NCBI GenBank assembly: GCA_002315765.1
Contig: DCIE01000010.1
Span: 1 to 15,966 of the forward strand
DNA: 15,966 nt
Reading direction: 5' to 3'
Source: Ruminococcaceae bacterium UBA1734
Lineage (GTDB): Bacteria; Bacillota; Clostridia; Oscillospirales; Acutalibacteraceae
Shown here: positions 1 through 8,958 of the stretch, piece after piece
Layout: the number at the start of each line of letters is the position of its first letter
Position numbering within the stretch: position 1 is the stretch's first letter
Position numbers and translations under genes: made by a program
The notes under the pieces: generated by a model
Seen by the model: the letters and a program-made list of their open reading frames with translations, nothing else
Database searches by the model: none
What the model was told of the DNA's origin: nothing

Positions 1-2180
1 ATGTTATAAGATATATACTGCGAAGCTACAACACTTTGAGATAGCACACCGTTATTTATATTCTTTGTGGATACATTTCTGTTAAGATAGTCGTAACGAT
101 TGTTTATGATTATATCTCCGCTTGTGTTACCACTGATATTATTTACGGTGCTTTCTAAGTTGGTATGACTATCATCGTAAAACGACCATGATTGAACAGG
201 CAACTCATCTACTAATTGAATTGAAACCGAATCAAGAACAATTCTGCCATCGCAAAGTTCCACTGTCATACCATTTTCAACAACGGTACTATCTGCAAGA
301 CGCGTATTGTTTGAGTCGACAACAAAAATGTGTTCACCATCTGCAAGATGTAATTTAAGATCACCAACTGTTGTACCTTTAACGACTCCGCTTAGCACTC
401 CGTTCTTAATAGTCCAAATATCAGTAAGTGAGCTGATTGTTCCGGAAGAAATCGGTTCTTCCTCTGCTACTGTTCCGTTGCCTATTTCAAACAACTTAAG
501 ATTATCGATGTAAGCTTCGCCACCATTATCAAATACAGCGATACCAACCAAATTGCGATCATATGTATTAAACGAAACGCCTACTTTTTTCCAAGAAAGA
601 TTTGAATCATAGTTTTCGCTATCAAAATCATAAGACCAAATGGATGTTGGATGAATGTCATTGGTTGTTTCGCTGTTATTTCCGAAATGATGACCACTTA
701 AAATACTTAAGTTTGCATTTCCCACTTTAAGTATTTCAATATCGGCAGAAAATGTATATTCCGTGTTTGGATTAACATTTATCCACTTAATATAATAAAT
801 TTTGTTTGGATGTTGGGAATTATTCAAATAATGAATAGCATTTCCATGAGCATTACTAAATGTATCTTCTACTGCAAATGTTGTTCCAAAAGAATAATAA
901 TCCGAACTGTTCCAAAATTCGTCACCATAAGAAAAATCGGGGTTTTCCAATATGTTGGTATTGTTTGTCGCTGCAAGATTCGAAGGATTATTGTTCGTAA
1001 CTGAACAGTTATTTTCAGTTGCTTCTTCAAGAGGCGAAACATACTTTGTTTTATTTTCCGAAATATTTCTGAAAATGTAAATATTATCAACATACATTTC
1101 AGATGTTTTACCCGTAATTCCAAAAGCCAGTGCAGTATTTGAGCCCGAATTAAACTTTGCGCTAACTAAATGCCATTCGTTATCAGGATTTACAGCCATC
1201 TGATTATCACTGTTGTACTGTCTCGCACTATCGCTTGTAGAATCATAGTAATCCAAAAACAATCCTGTATCAGGGTCAATAATACCAAAAGAAATATCGC
1301 AGGTATTATTTGCACCGTATAACGGAGCTTTAACAAACAATGTTATCCAATAATCATTGTTTGGCAAGACATCAAAAGTCTTATAAGCCGATTCGCTTGT
1401 TGCACCGGCAACAAACTTCAAACTCTTTTCACCATCATATTTTTCATTTGTAACAATGCTTGAAATGTTATCTCTGATTAAGGAAACACCTAAATCATTA
1501 CTATTTTCAAAACTGTTATTTGTAAAAATATTATTTTTATCTTCACATACATACGGATAGTTTGTTGTAGGTGATGATTCTGCAAACTTTTCAAATGTAG
1601 GATTGCTTAGTGAGTCTATTGTTGCAGATGTTTCAGTTGATGTTATTTCAATATCATCAATATAAACATCCATGTCATATAAGCTTTGAAAAGCAAGAGT
1701 AAATTCAGTTTTATTTCCCGTAGCAAAAATCGCTGTAATATTAGTCCAATCTAAAACATTTCCGTTTAATTTTCCTTTTTTAAGAACCGAATCATTCTTA
1801 AAGGAATATGCATCACCCGCACAAACCGACCAAATTGAAACATCGGATGGTGCTTCGCCTTTATACCAAAAACTTAATTGATAATTGGTATTCACCGATA
1901 AATCAAATGTTTGATATAAAACGGTATGGTGCGCCTGAGAAACATGTAAACTTCTGCTTCCCGTTCTTACGAAATTCGAAGAATAAGAAAAATTAACCTT
2001 GTCGCCGGACCAATAGGTTAATCCGCTTTCAAATCCGCCGTTTCTAAAGGCGGAACCTACAGCGCTTACAGTGAATGTTCCGACAAATGCAGACAATACT
2101 AAAGCAATGCAGATTAGTAAACTGATTGTTTTTTTCATGCTGAAAATCACTCCTGTCCTTTTTGTGTTTTGTTTTCTCAT
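1..2180 (-). CDS. Secreted multi-module carbohydrate-binding-like protein (partial, C-terminus off the left edge)
   Basis: The frame stays open from the start to the window edge. Counting from the internal Met at 2138, 712 residues are visible. Residues 1-26 form a signal peptide: KK, a hydrophobic core (ISLLICIALVL) and a VSA cleavage site. Three tandem beta-sandwich modules of CBM4/9 or galactose-binding type follow, at about 30-166, 203-356 and 394-552. Each opens with an N-x-x-F-E/S motif (NGGFESG, NNSFENS, ENPDFSYG) and closes with an acidic strand (YIDDIEI, YVDNIYI, YIDNLKL). Residues about 575-643 resemble a small beta-grasp-like stalk module (TTVGDLKLHL, NGMTVEL) that I associate with dockerin-bearing secreted proteins. 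No catalytic domain is visible, and one may lie beyond the edge. The start is ambiguous: the ATG at 2180 overlaps the upstream GH2 stop (ATGA) and has a well-spaced AGAAAGGAG, while the in-frame ATG at 2138 has its own AGGAG and gives the more typical signal peptide. The likely role is binding polysaccharide at the cell surface. The family assignment of the modules is by eye. Confidence 0.8.
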   Translation of the reverse strand, partial: MRKQNTKRTGVIFSMKKTISLLICIALVLSAFVGTFTVSAVGSAFRNGGFESGLTYWSGDKVNFSYSSNFVRTGSRSLHVSQAHHTVLYQTFDLSVNTNYQLSFWYKGEAPSDVSIWSVCAGDAYSFKNDSVLKKGKLNGNVLDWTNITAIFATGNKTEFTLAFQSLYDMDVYIDDIEITSTETSATIDSLSNPTFEKFAESSPTTNYPYVCEDKNNIFTNNSFENSNDLGVSLIRDNISSIVTNEKYDGEKSLKFVAGATSESAYKTFDVLPNNDYWITLFVKAPLYGANNTCDISFGIIDPDTGLFLDYYDSTSDSARQYNSDNQMAVNPDNEWHLVSAKFNSGSNTALAFGITGKTSEMYVDNIYIFRNISENKTKYVSPLEEATENNCSVTNNNPSNLAATNNTNILENPDFSYGDEFWNSSDYYSFGTTFAVEDTFSNAHGNAIHYLNNSQHPNKIYYIKWINVNPNTEYTFSADIEILKVGNANLSILSGHHFGNNSETTNDIHPTSIWSYDFDSENYDSNLSWKKVGVSFNTYDRNLVGIAVFDNGGEAYIDNLKLFEIGNGTVAEEEPISSGTISSLTDIWTIKNGVLSGVVKGTTVGDLKLHLADGEHIFVVDSNNTRLADSTVVENGMTVELCDGRIVLDSVSIQLVDELPVQSWSFYDDSHTNLESTVNNISGNTSGDIIINNRYDYLNRNVSTKNINNGVLSQSVVASQYISYN

Positions 2181-2196
2181 GGGGCATCTCCTTTCT
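2150..2196 (-). promoter_or_regulatory. Two in-frame ribosome binding sites for the secreted protein
   Basis: AGAAAGGAG at 2188-2196 lies 7 bases before the ATG at 2180. A second AGGAG at 2150-2154 lies 11 bases before the in-frame ATG at 2138. The first site sits inside the last codons of the GH2 gene, so translation is probably coupled. The second start would remove a 14-residue basic extension from the signal peptide. Confidence 0.5.
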
Positions 2197-4348
2197 GTTT
2201 ATCCAAAGAATTTAGTTTAATTGGTGCGTTTTGCTTTGCATTTGGAAGCTTATATAAGAGTGTATATTCCGAAGAATATGCGCCACTTTCCAAAATTATC
2301 TTTACCGTTTCGGCGTTTTCAACAAAGGGAAGAGAATAGCGGACGGTAGGTCCGAAAAGATTTGTGTTTATCTTCACATTTTTGTAATCCCATGACAAAA
2401 CATTCTCCGATGTATCCCCTATTTGAATTATAACATTAACTCTGCCGTCATCTATTTTGCATAATGAATCGTTAAGAAGTGTTAAATCAAACTCCAAGGT
2501 TTGACCTGCCACATACACAAGTCTATGAATCTTTGCACTTACCAAAACACTTCTACAAGCTGCTGCAACATTGTAATAAGCAGGTTTAAGAGAATTAGGA
2601 TAACTCATAATGCTATTATTATCAACACACGGCCACGGCTCATTAAAGCACCAGTTTCCAACCATTGAGCAATAAGGTTTTTGTCGTCTTGCTTCTTCAA
2701 AAACAAACTGAAGACCGATAGCTTGTAAATATTGACTTTCGCCAATTAACTCCTCTATGTCATCCGTGCTTGGAAAATACCTTTCCAAAATCCATCGTTT
2801 TTGATGCTCGGCATTATGAAAATCGGCAATTTCATCTTCCCTTATTTTCAATTCTTCACAAGGTGCAATCAGCCTCAGTGTATCAATGTTTGAATACGAT
2901 GGTATGCCTATTTCAGTATACCCTGTACACCTACTGTTGCTTAACGCCTCAAAGACTTCAATCCGTTCTGGTTCGTAAATAAAATCATAAGCTCCGTGAG
3001 CCATTCCCATCACAGGAGCAGTTGGCAAAAACGGTATTTCCGGTGTTTCCTTCAATGTTACCATATTTAAAATTCTTAAAGCTAATGATTGGTCGGTCAT
3101 TTTTGACCAACTGTTGAAAAGCTCATTTCCGCCACACCAAAGCATCAAGCATGGATGAAATTTTACTCGATTAACAATAGCTGTTGCCTCACTATGTAAA
3201 ACATCCAAATAAGATTTTGTCGATAAATAATTATTACAGGAAAGCGGAAACTCTTGCCAAACAAACAATCCCAATTTATCGCAAATGTCATAAAAGTATG
3301 ACTTTGGTACTATCGCACCGCCCCAACATCTTATGTAATTTATGTTTGCGTTTTTGATAAATGCAAGTTGCTCATAATACCTGTCATAATCTATTTCCGA
3401 ATAAAATATTTCCGGAGCAACATAATTTGTGCCCTTTGAAAATATTTCAACCCCATTCAGTTTTATGCAAATCGGTGGCGTATTTCTTGTCATCGGATAT
3501 TTTCCTAATTCGCACCAAGTGCATGAAGGCTTTACAAGTTCAACTGTTCTAAATCCAATATTTCCTTCGTAACTCTCACCTTCATCGTTTGTCATTAGCC
3601 AATGATACAAATTTGCATTTCCGTATCCATTGCACCACCAAAGAACAATATCACATAAAAACAATTCTTTGCTTTGTCCCTTGAAATTTGCGATTTCTTT
3701 TCCGTTAGGATCAAAGAACTTCCAATCAGAATTATCGGTTCCGTTCTCAAAAAACACTTTTGCGTTTTTTCTATCATCTGACAATTCATATCGAACAGTC
3801 GGCTCGATATAATTTGTCTTTTTTGTTGTATAAATATATACTTCGTCCCATATACCTAATGGGATAAATCGCGGATGAAAATCCCAGCCGTAGCTCACAG
3901 CAGGTTTACAGCATTGATTTGCCTCGTCTCTTGTTTCTGCATAAACAAAATCCAAATCACTCTTTGGAGCAGGATAAATTATAATCTTTATTTCAATTTT
4001 TTGCGAATATGCGTTGAGATCAACAACTTGTTTTTTATACATTCCTTCGTAGGCGCATACAGAATCATCATTTATGAATATTTCATATTTATAATCAACG
4101 CCATTTACTATTAAAAATGAATTTTCATTTTCTTTTTTAACAGGTGTGTAGGATGCAGAATAAACCCAATATTTATCTTGCATCCAAAGATAATTTTTAA
4201 TATTATCCTTATAACGAAAATCGGGAAGATTTTTTTCTCTGATATAGTCAAGTTGAACCGAACCGGGAACATTTGCCAGGAAAAACTCCTTCGGAATAGA
4301 AAGAGCACTGTCTGAATATCCGACAGACCAATTTAAATATGACTTCAT
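2177..4348 (-). CDS. Glycoside hydrolase family 2, beta-mannosidase-like
   Basis: A 723-residue GH2 enzyme without a signal peptide, so probably cytoplasmic, releasing terminal sugars from imported oligosaccharides. The N-terminal sugar-binding domain has the motifs typical of beta-mannosidases (VPGSVQLDY about 28-35, YLWMQDKYWVY about 53-63). The TIM barrel carries the acid/base Glu409 in LMLWCGGNEL and the presumed nucleophile Glu479 in GYTEIG, with NYIRCWGG at 337-344 and WQEFP at 364-368. The GNWCFNEPWP strand at about 564-573 is also characteristic. The frame extends upstream to an ATG at 4393, but no ribosome site precedes it. The Met at 4348 has a weak GGGAAATTGGG and begins at the usual first strand. 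A promoter lies at 4425-4453. The stop overlaps the next start by 4 bases, tying the enzyme to the secreted protein. Substrate is inferred: related GH2 members act on galactosides or glucosaminides. Confidence 0.9.
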   Translation of the reverse strand: MKSYLNWSVGYSDSALSIPKEFFLANVPGSVQLDYIREKNLPDFRYKDNIKNYLWMQDKYWVYSASYTPVKKENENSFLIVNGVDYKYEIFINDDSVCAYEGMYKKQVVDLNAYSQKIEIKIIIYPAPKSDLDFVYAETRDEANQCCKPAVSYGWDFHPRFIPLGIWDEVYIYTTKKTNYIEPTVRYELSDDRKNAKVFFENGTDNSDWKFFDPNGKEIANFKGQSKELFLCDIVLWWCNGYGNANLYHWLMTNDEGESYEGNIGFRTVELVKPSCTWCELGKYPMTRNTPPICIKLNGVEIFSKGTNYVAPEIFYSEIDYDRYYEQLAFIKNANINYIRCWGGAIVPKSYFYDICDKLGLFVWQEFPLSCNNYLSTKSYLDVLHSEATAIVNRVKFHPCLMLWCGGNELFNSWSKMTDQSLALRILNMVTLKETPEIPFLPTAPVMGMAHGAYDFIYEPERIEVFEALSNSRCTGYTEIGIPSYSNIDTLRLIAPCEELKIREDEIADFHNAEHQKRWILERYFPSTDDIEELIGESQYLQAIGLQFVFEEARRQKPYCSMVGNWCFNEPWPCVDNNSIMSYPNSLKPAYYNVAAACRSVLVSAKIHRLVYVAGQTLEFDLTLLNDSLCKIDDGRVNVIIQIGDTSENVLSWDYKNVKINTNLFGPTVRYSLPFVENAETVKIILESGAYSSEYTLLYKLPNAKQNAPIKLNSLDKQKGDAP

Positions 4349-4424
4349 CCCAATTTCCCGCTTTCTAACAACAAAAATTTTAAAATTGTGCAAAATAACA
4401 CAAGTTGCAATTATTCCTGAAAAA

Positions 4425-4453
4425 ATTATATAATAAATTAACGATTTTGTCGT
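4425..4453 (-). promoter_or_regulatory. Sigma-A-type promoter for the GH2/secreted protein operon
   Basis: On the minus strand ACGACA (-35, 4448-4453) and TATAAT (-10, 4425-4430) are separated by 17 bases. The element lies downstream of the terminator of the preceding unit and about 75 bases before the GH2 start, consistent with an independent transcript. The -10 is perfect and the -35 matches 4 of 6 consensus bases. Confidence 0.5.
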
Positions 4454-4512
4454 ATTATATTTTTTGTTAAATGTTTCATTTTTTTTGATTGATTGGAATT
4501 ATCGCAAAAATT

Positions 4513-4552
4513 ATAAAAAAAACAACCGTATGTCATACTAAAAACACACGGT
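4513..4552 (-). terminator. Intrinsic terminator after the trehalase/esterase/permease operon
   Basis: On the minus strand ACCGTGTGT (from 4544-4552) pairs with ACATACGGT (from 4525-4533) over 9 bp with one G-U pair and a 10-base loop. A run of eight T (4515-4522) follows shortly after. It lies about 45 bases beyond the permease stop. Confidence 0.75.
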
Positions 4553-4596
4553 GATTTTATTTCGATTTTTTACAATCATTTCATATAAAAATACTG

Positions 4597-5505
4597 CTAA
4601 ACAGTAATTATTCCGCTTACTAAAATTGTCGATATTATTCCGATAATGATTCCGGCTTTTCTTTTAAGTGATAGCTTTTCTTTATAAATTAGTACAGCAT
4701 AAAGCATCGTTAAAATCATTGGGCATAAATTAACTGTCGGAAAAAACACAACCGCAGACAATTTACCGGATAACAACAGATTAATACAATGGGCAAAAGA
4801 ATAGCATATTCCTGCAACGATTGGCCAAAAGTAATGATTTATTCTTTCGGACTTATTACCGCCTTCATATTTTTCCGGACAAAAATAATATTTTATTCCC
4901 GAAAAAAGTGAAGAACATGAGAAACATGTAAGCAAAAGAGTCGCCATTTCATTTTTATGAGAGTTTGAAGTTTGGTGTATTTTTTGAATCACACCGGTTG
5001 CACCGGAAGCTAAAAATGCAATAATGCAAAAAATCAACCATTTTTCGTTTGCGCTGTTTTCATTCTCATTTGATGTATCGGGAGACAGCAAAAAGCACAA
5101 CACCATAAACGCAATTCCCATATACTGAATGGAGTTTATTTTTTCATCAAAAAACAATAATCCGCTAAATGTTGGTATTATCGCCGAAAGTGAAACAATG
5201 ACATTTGTATATGCAAACGCACCGATTGCCTGAGCTTTTAGAATTGCCTCCAAACATACAACATTTACCAAAGCAAAAACAATTCCTATGGAAACCGAAA
5301 ACAAACTAAACGAAAAATCAGCCCCCGACGAAAGAAAACACAATAATACACCAATAAAGCAAGCAACATTTTGTATAAAATTGAATCTAAGCAGATTATT
5401 TCCAGACATTCCGAATCTATTTGCATATACTCCCCTAAAAATATTTACAGCTGTATTGGATATTATTGTAACGAACAATAAAATCCCTAACGGTAAACTA
5501 AGCAC
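4597..5505 (-). CDS. DMT/EamA-type membrane permease
   Basis: A 302-residue, very hydrophobic protein with about ten predicted membrane helices arranged as two five-helix halves, the layout of the drug/metabolite transporter (EamA) superfamily. A polar linker rich in Asn and Glu (about residues 146-155) separates the halves. Features common in the family include the basic loop before the last helix (EKLSLKRKAG) and FFDEKI at the end of the fourth helix. The start is GTG at 5505 with a modest AAAAGAG upstream. It follows the SGNH esterase by 21 bases and is the last gene before the terminator at 4513-4552. Context suggests movement of a sugar or a product of the trehalase/esterase pair, but DMT proteins have very varied substrates and the direction of transport cannot be read from sequence. 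Confidence 0.85.
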   Translation of the reverse strand: MLSLPLGILLFVTIISNTAVNIFRGVYANRFGMSGNNLLRFNFIQNVACFIGVLLCFLSSGADFSFSLFSVSIGIVFALVNVVCLEAILKAQAIGAFAYTNVIVSLSAIIPTFSGLLFFDEKINSIQYMGIAFMVLCFLLSPDTSNENENSANEKWLIFCIIAFLASGATGVIQKIHQTSNSHKNEMATLLLTCFSCSSLFSGIKYYFCPEKYEGGNKSERINHYFWPIVAGICYSFAHCINLLLSGKLSAVVFFPTVNLCPMILTMLYAVLIYKEKLSLKRKAGIIIGIISTILVSGIITV

Positions 5506-5526
5506 AAAGTCATCTCTTTTCAGAAA

Positions 5527-6120
5527 TTAAATATTATCTTCAACAAATTTTGCAACAGCCTTGGCAAGCAATTCAGCACCGGTTTCATCATAATGCACCC
5601 AATCTCTATGATGTTCCGGCTGCACATTTTTTGCGACGGTATACAAATCATGAATCAGCACACCAAGCGGTTCCAATGTTTCTTTTGCAATTTGGTTATA
5701 AAGCAATACATCCGAGTTTTTTCTGAAAAACCAAGGTTGGCCTAACTCTTCAATAACAGGAGTAGTATACGCAAAAACTATCTTTGCTTTGGGGAATATC
5801 ATATTGATTCGATGTTTTACTCTTATTAAATTTTCTCGATATACATTAGGAGAAGAAAGCGGTTCATCACCATCTTGGCGAAGAATATCCCACATTCCGT
5901 TATTCCAATATACAAGGTCAATATCTTTTCCGCCGCCTGCTCTTTGAGCCCATTCATTAACAAATCTTAATGTATATTGCGCAAAAGAACTATTATCTCC
6001 TACCTGACGAACTTCAACCTTATCTTTTAGATAATCTTGCAAGTAATAACCGTAACCCGTTGTGGTAATACCATCCACTCCGACTCTGATTGAATCGCCG
6101 ATAAAGAATGCTTTTTTCAT
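5527..6120 (-). CDS. SGNH/GDSL-family hydrolase (probable carbohydrate esterase)
   Basis: A 197-residue single-domain hydrolase. The block I motif FIGDSIR places the nucleophile Ser at residue 10. Gly and Asn for the oxyanion hole are probably in DNSS (about 42-45) and WNNGMWD (about 72-78). The block V motif DWVH gives Asp173 and His176 of the triad. There is no signal peptide, so the enzyme is probably cytoplasmic. Many SGNH proteins beside glycoside hydrolases remove acetyl or other acyl groups from sugars, which fits the setting here. Its ATG overlaps the trehalase stop by 4 bases (ATGA), with an AAGGGTG ribosome site inside the trehalase gene, so the two are translationally coupled and may act on one substrate. 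The exact ester is unknown. Confidence 0.85.
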   Translation of the reverse strand: MKKAFFIGDSIRVGVDGITTTGYGYYLQDYLKDKVEVRQVGDNSSFAQYTLRFVNEWAQRAGGGKDIDLVYWNNGMWDILRQDGDEPLSSPNVYRENLIRVKHRINMIFPKAKIVFAYTTPVIEELGQPWFFRKNSDVLLYNQIAKETLEPLGVLIHDLYTVAKNVQPEHHRDWVHYDETGAELLAKAVAKFVEDNI

Positions 6121-7337
6121 CTTTTTTCACCCTTCAAAAATTTATTACAATAAATGTAAACGCCTGCACTCCATCCCATCATAGTAGGTGTTACATATTC
6201 TTTTGTGACTGATACCGTTCCCGAAAGAACATTGTATTTCTCCCACAAATGACCGGTTTCATCAAACACTTTATCCACAACATCAACATATTTTTGTGCT
6301 ATTCTATTAGCTTCTGAAACAAAACCATAATTAAGCAAAGCTTTAATAACCATATACTGTTGGCAAGCCCAACCGTGAGGGTAATCCCACTGAAGCGATA
6401 AAATATCCTCCCTGTTTTCACAACAAGCAACCCCGTATTTTTGTTCAAGTTTTTTTAGTGTTTTTATGGTTTGATTTGATTGATTTTCATCTTCCAAATT
6501 GAAAAACATCGGATAAAACATTGCCGTTGAAGCAAGCGTTCTTCTTTTATTCTCCACAAAGTTATAATCGCAAAAAGCACCGATATTCTTATCCCACATT
6601 ATGTTATTCATCAGCATTTTCCGTTCTATACTTCTTCTGTTCCAATCTTTAGAATCTCCGTTTCCTAAAACTTTTGAAAAATAAGCCATGTTTTTTTCAA
6701 ATCCATATAGCAACGAGTTCAAGCAAACCGGATTGATGTCTTGTGCAAAAAACGCAAATCGACTACTACAATCCCAACCGCTTTCACATAAGCTGTATGC
6801 ACTTTCACCGTAACGATTTTTAGTTTTAATGTCACTTGGCATATCAAGACCGACTCTTCGGCAAAGAGAAGAAGCTGATTCGGTAAAATCTTTAATTTGA
6901 CCGTGATAACGATTCAAACCCGATGGCGTTATTCTTTCTTTTTGCCAAAACGAGTACTCTTTTTCCAAAGTACAATAAGCCTTAAACAACCAATCTATAT
7001 CTTTAGTTTCGGCATAAAGCTCTAATACCATCTGAGACAAAAAAGGGGGTTGAGAACGATACTGATAATGAGTTCTGTTTCCGTTCGGCATAAAGCCGAA
7101 TTTTTCCACCAAAAACAGCATATTGTTAACATTGTTTTTAGCAATTTCGATTTTTCCTTGCAACATCAAACCAACATTTGTAAAGTATGTATCCCAATAA
7201 TATAATTCCTGAAATTTTCCCTCAGCACACGGAACCGTATAAGGATAAGGCAAACCGATAAGAGTATCCTTATCTTTAGTATTAACTCTAATAACACTTT
7301 CCCAGTTTTCTAAAATAAATTTTTCGACCTTGGTCAT
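6117..7337 (-). CDS. Trehalase-like glycoside hydrolase, family GH37
   Basis: This 406-residue protein carries both trehalase signatures: EGKFQELYYWDTY at about 39-51 and QWDYPHGW at 316-323. MPNGNRTHY (83-91) and RSQPPF (94-99) also match the family. The likely catalytic acid is Asp189 in ESGWDCSSRF and the base is Glu366 in LWEKYNV, both in the positions known from E. coli TreA. It is about 140 residues shorter than TreA, lacks a signal peptide and therefore probably works in the cytoplasm. The expected reaction is hydrolysis of alpha,alpha-trehalose to two glucoses. The start has AGGTGA 5 bases upstream. It is first in an operon with an esterase and a permease, so the true substrate might be a decorated trehalose or a related disaccharide. 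That part is inference; the GH37 assignment is firm. Confidence 0.92.
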   Translation of the reverse strand: MTKVEKFILENWESVIRVNTKDKDTLIGLPYPYTVPCAEGKFQELYYWDTYFTNVGLMLQGKIEIAKNNVNNMLFLVEKFGFMPNGNRTHYQYRSQPPFLSQMVLELYAETKDIDWLFKAYCTLEKEYSFWQKERITPSGLNRYHGQIKDFTESASSLCRRVGLDMPSDIKTKNRYGESAYSLCESGWDCSSRFAFFAQDINPVCLNSLLYGFEKNMAYFSKVLGNGDSKDWNRRSIERKMLMNNIMWDKNIGAFCDYNFVENKRRTLASTAMFYPMFFNLEDENQSNQTIKTLKKLEQKYGVACCENREDILSLQWDYPHGWACQQYMVIKALLNYGFVSEANRIAQKYVDVVDKVFDETGHLWEKYNVLSGTVSVTKEYVTPTMMGWSAGVYIYCNKFLKGEKR

Positions 7338-7372
7338 ACTTCACCTACTCCCATACAATTTCTATGAAATAT

Positions 7373-7428
7373 ATTATAAATCCAAACTGCCTTTTATGCA
7401 TCACATTTCTTTTGAATATTGTTTCAAA
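7373..7428 (-). promoter_or_regulatory. Possible promoter and inverted repeat upstream of the trehalase operon
   Basis: A perfect TATAAT (minus strand, 7373-7378) lies 36 bases before the trehalase start, but no clear -35 is seen at the right distance. Further upstream, 7411-7428 is an 18-base inverted repeat with 6-base arms (TTTGAA/TTCAAA) that could bind a regulator. Both calls are weak in this AT-rich sequence. Confidence 0.3.
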
Positions 7429-7511
7429 TATTTCGTTTTCTAAACAACGCCGCTTAGAGCATATGGCAATTAATACAAATTCCGAAATTAATTCTACTAA
7501 CAATAATTATT

Positions 7512-7559
7512 GAAAAAGTGAAATGCACCCAAAAAGTTATTCGTTCTTGGGCACATTTC
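7512..7559 (-). terminator. Intrinsic terminator after the GH28/GH30 operon
   Basis: The arms 7520-7531 and 7548-7559 pair as GAAATG/CATTTC and CCCA/TGGG around a small 2x2 internal loop. On the minus strand a short T run (ACTTTTTC) follows. It begins about 20 bases beyond the GH30 stop. Confidence 0.7.
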
Positions 7560-7577
7560 AAAAAATCAGTTTTTATA

Positions 7578-8942
7578 TTAAAAAACAAAAGTATAAATTG
7601 AATGTGCTTTAGCTGAATAATCAGTAACTTGGTCGTTGCATCTAATTCGTAATGGCAATTCCTTATCCGAGGTGTTTATTACCACCAACACCTTTGAACC
7701 GTCGGTATTTTCAAAAGCACAGACATTCAAAAACTCAGAGTATTTAGTTGTTGCCAGTCTTTTGGCACACGGTTTAATAAACTTAGCAAAATGGGAAATA
7801 TAATAGAAAATCGGAGTGAAAATCAACTGCTTTGAATTATTATCGTAAAGAACAGGAGCAAAGCAACCTCCGTTTTTTGATTCAAAAACGACTCCATTAA
7901 CCGATGCCGATTCGGCTGTTCTGTTATGGTATGGACCGCCACTTTCACTTAGCATAATATTCCAATCGCAAATTGCAATGGTATTATGATTCAAATCCTC
8001 ACATATTTCTTTTGCATATTTCTCTGCAAGTTCTTCTTCATTCCAATCCATCCCCCAGCAAAACTCAGACAAAAAAGTATTTTTATGTAGTTGATTATAT
8101 ACTAGATCCAATCCATCAAAATGGTCCCCTGAATACCAATGATATGCAACTGCGTAAACCCTATCGGCATACTTATTATCGGTTAATATTATTTTTGCTC
8201 TATCATAGACTCTTTCTTTATTGTGATCCCAAATCATAATTTTGATATCAGAAAGATTATTCTCATCAAGAGTGGGAATCAAATAATCTTCCAAAAACTC
8301 TTTTTCATCTTCAGCAGTATAAAAACAACTTTCCCATGTTTGCTTTGCTTTTGGCTCATTTTGAATTGTGATAGCTTTAATGTTTATGTTCTCTTGGCGA
8401 TAGGCTTTAATAAACTTACAAAAATAAAGCGCCCAAAGTTTTCTGTATTCTTTCTTTAATTTTCCTCCGCCGATTCGACTATCGTTATCTTTCATAAATT
8501 TCGGCGGAGACCAGGGTGATGCAAAAAAGAAAATATCTTGTTTTGAAAACTTTATCACATCTTTAATCATCGGAATAATATATTTTTTGTCTCTATCGAT
8601 TGAAAACGAATCAAGAGATTCATCGTTATCATCAATATAATCATAAATATCCAAAGAAAAATCACATGAGTTAATATGAAGACGGCAAACGTTATATGAC
8701 ATTCCGTTATCGTCGCCGAAATATTTATCCAAAAATATTCTTTTTTGTCGGTCATTTAGCTTTGAATAGTTGTAGGCGACCGACTCCGTAATTGCACCAC
8801 CGAATCCTAAAACGGACTGATATTTTACATCATCAAAAATATTGATAATAGCACCCTCGGACTCAGGATTTCCTTTACCGCTATGTATTTCATGTTCGAT
8901 TAAATATTTTTTATCATACAAATTTGTTTCAAATGCTTTCAT
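7578..8942 (-). CDS. Glycoside hydrolase family 30 (glucosylceramidase / beta-1,6-glucanase-like)
   Basis: A 454-residue GH30 enzyme. The conserved barrel entry GFGGAITES is at 46-54 and ASPWSPPKFMK at 141-151. The acid/base is Glu196 in TIQNEP and the nucleophile Glu293 in FLSEFCW, both in the expected places. Residues about 376-454 form the beta-sandwich side domain typical of GH30 (FAKFIKPCAKRL, LVVINTSD). The family includes glucosylceramidases, endo-beta-1,6-glucanases, beta-xylosidases and related enzymes; the motifs look closest to the glucosylceramidase-like group, but the subfamily cannot be fixed by eye. No signal peptide is present, suggesting intracellular action on short oligosaccharides. 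It starts 16 bases after the GH28-like gene with a GAGGAA site, and a terminator follows. Confidence 0.9.
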   Translation of the reverse strand: MKAFETNLYDKKYLIEHEIHSGKGNPESEGAIINIFDDVKYQSVLGFGGAITESVAYNYSKLNDRQKRIFLDKYFGDDNGMSYNVCRLHINSCDFSLDIYDYIDDNDESLDSFSIDRDKKYIIPMIKDVIKFSKQDIFFFASPWSPPKFMKDNDSRIGGGKLKKEYRKLWALYFCKFIKAYRQENINIKAITIQNEPKAKQTWESCFYTAEDEKEFLEDYLIPTLDENNLSDIKIMIWDHNKERVYDRAKIILTDNKYADRVYAVAYHWYSGDHFDGLDLVYNQLHKNTFLSEFCWGMDWNEEELAEKYAKEICEDLNHNTIAICDWNIMLSESGGPYHNRTAESASVNGVVFESKNGGCFAPVLYDNNSKQLIFTPIFYYISHFAKFIKPCAKRLATTKYSEFLNVCAFENTDGSKVLVVINTSDKELPLRIRCNDQVTDYSAKAHSIYTFVF

Positions 8943-8958
8943 ATGTTTTCCTCAATCA

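Noticed and set aside
4349..4393. Fifteen-residue N-terminal extension of the GH2 enzyme (ATG at 4393)
   Set aside because: There is no ribosome site before 4393, the extension is not hydrophobic enough for a signal peptide, and family proteins begin near the Met at 4348.
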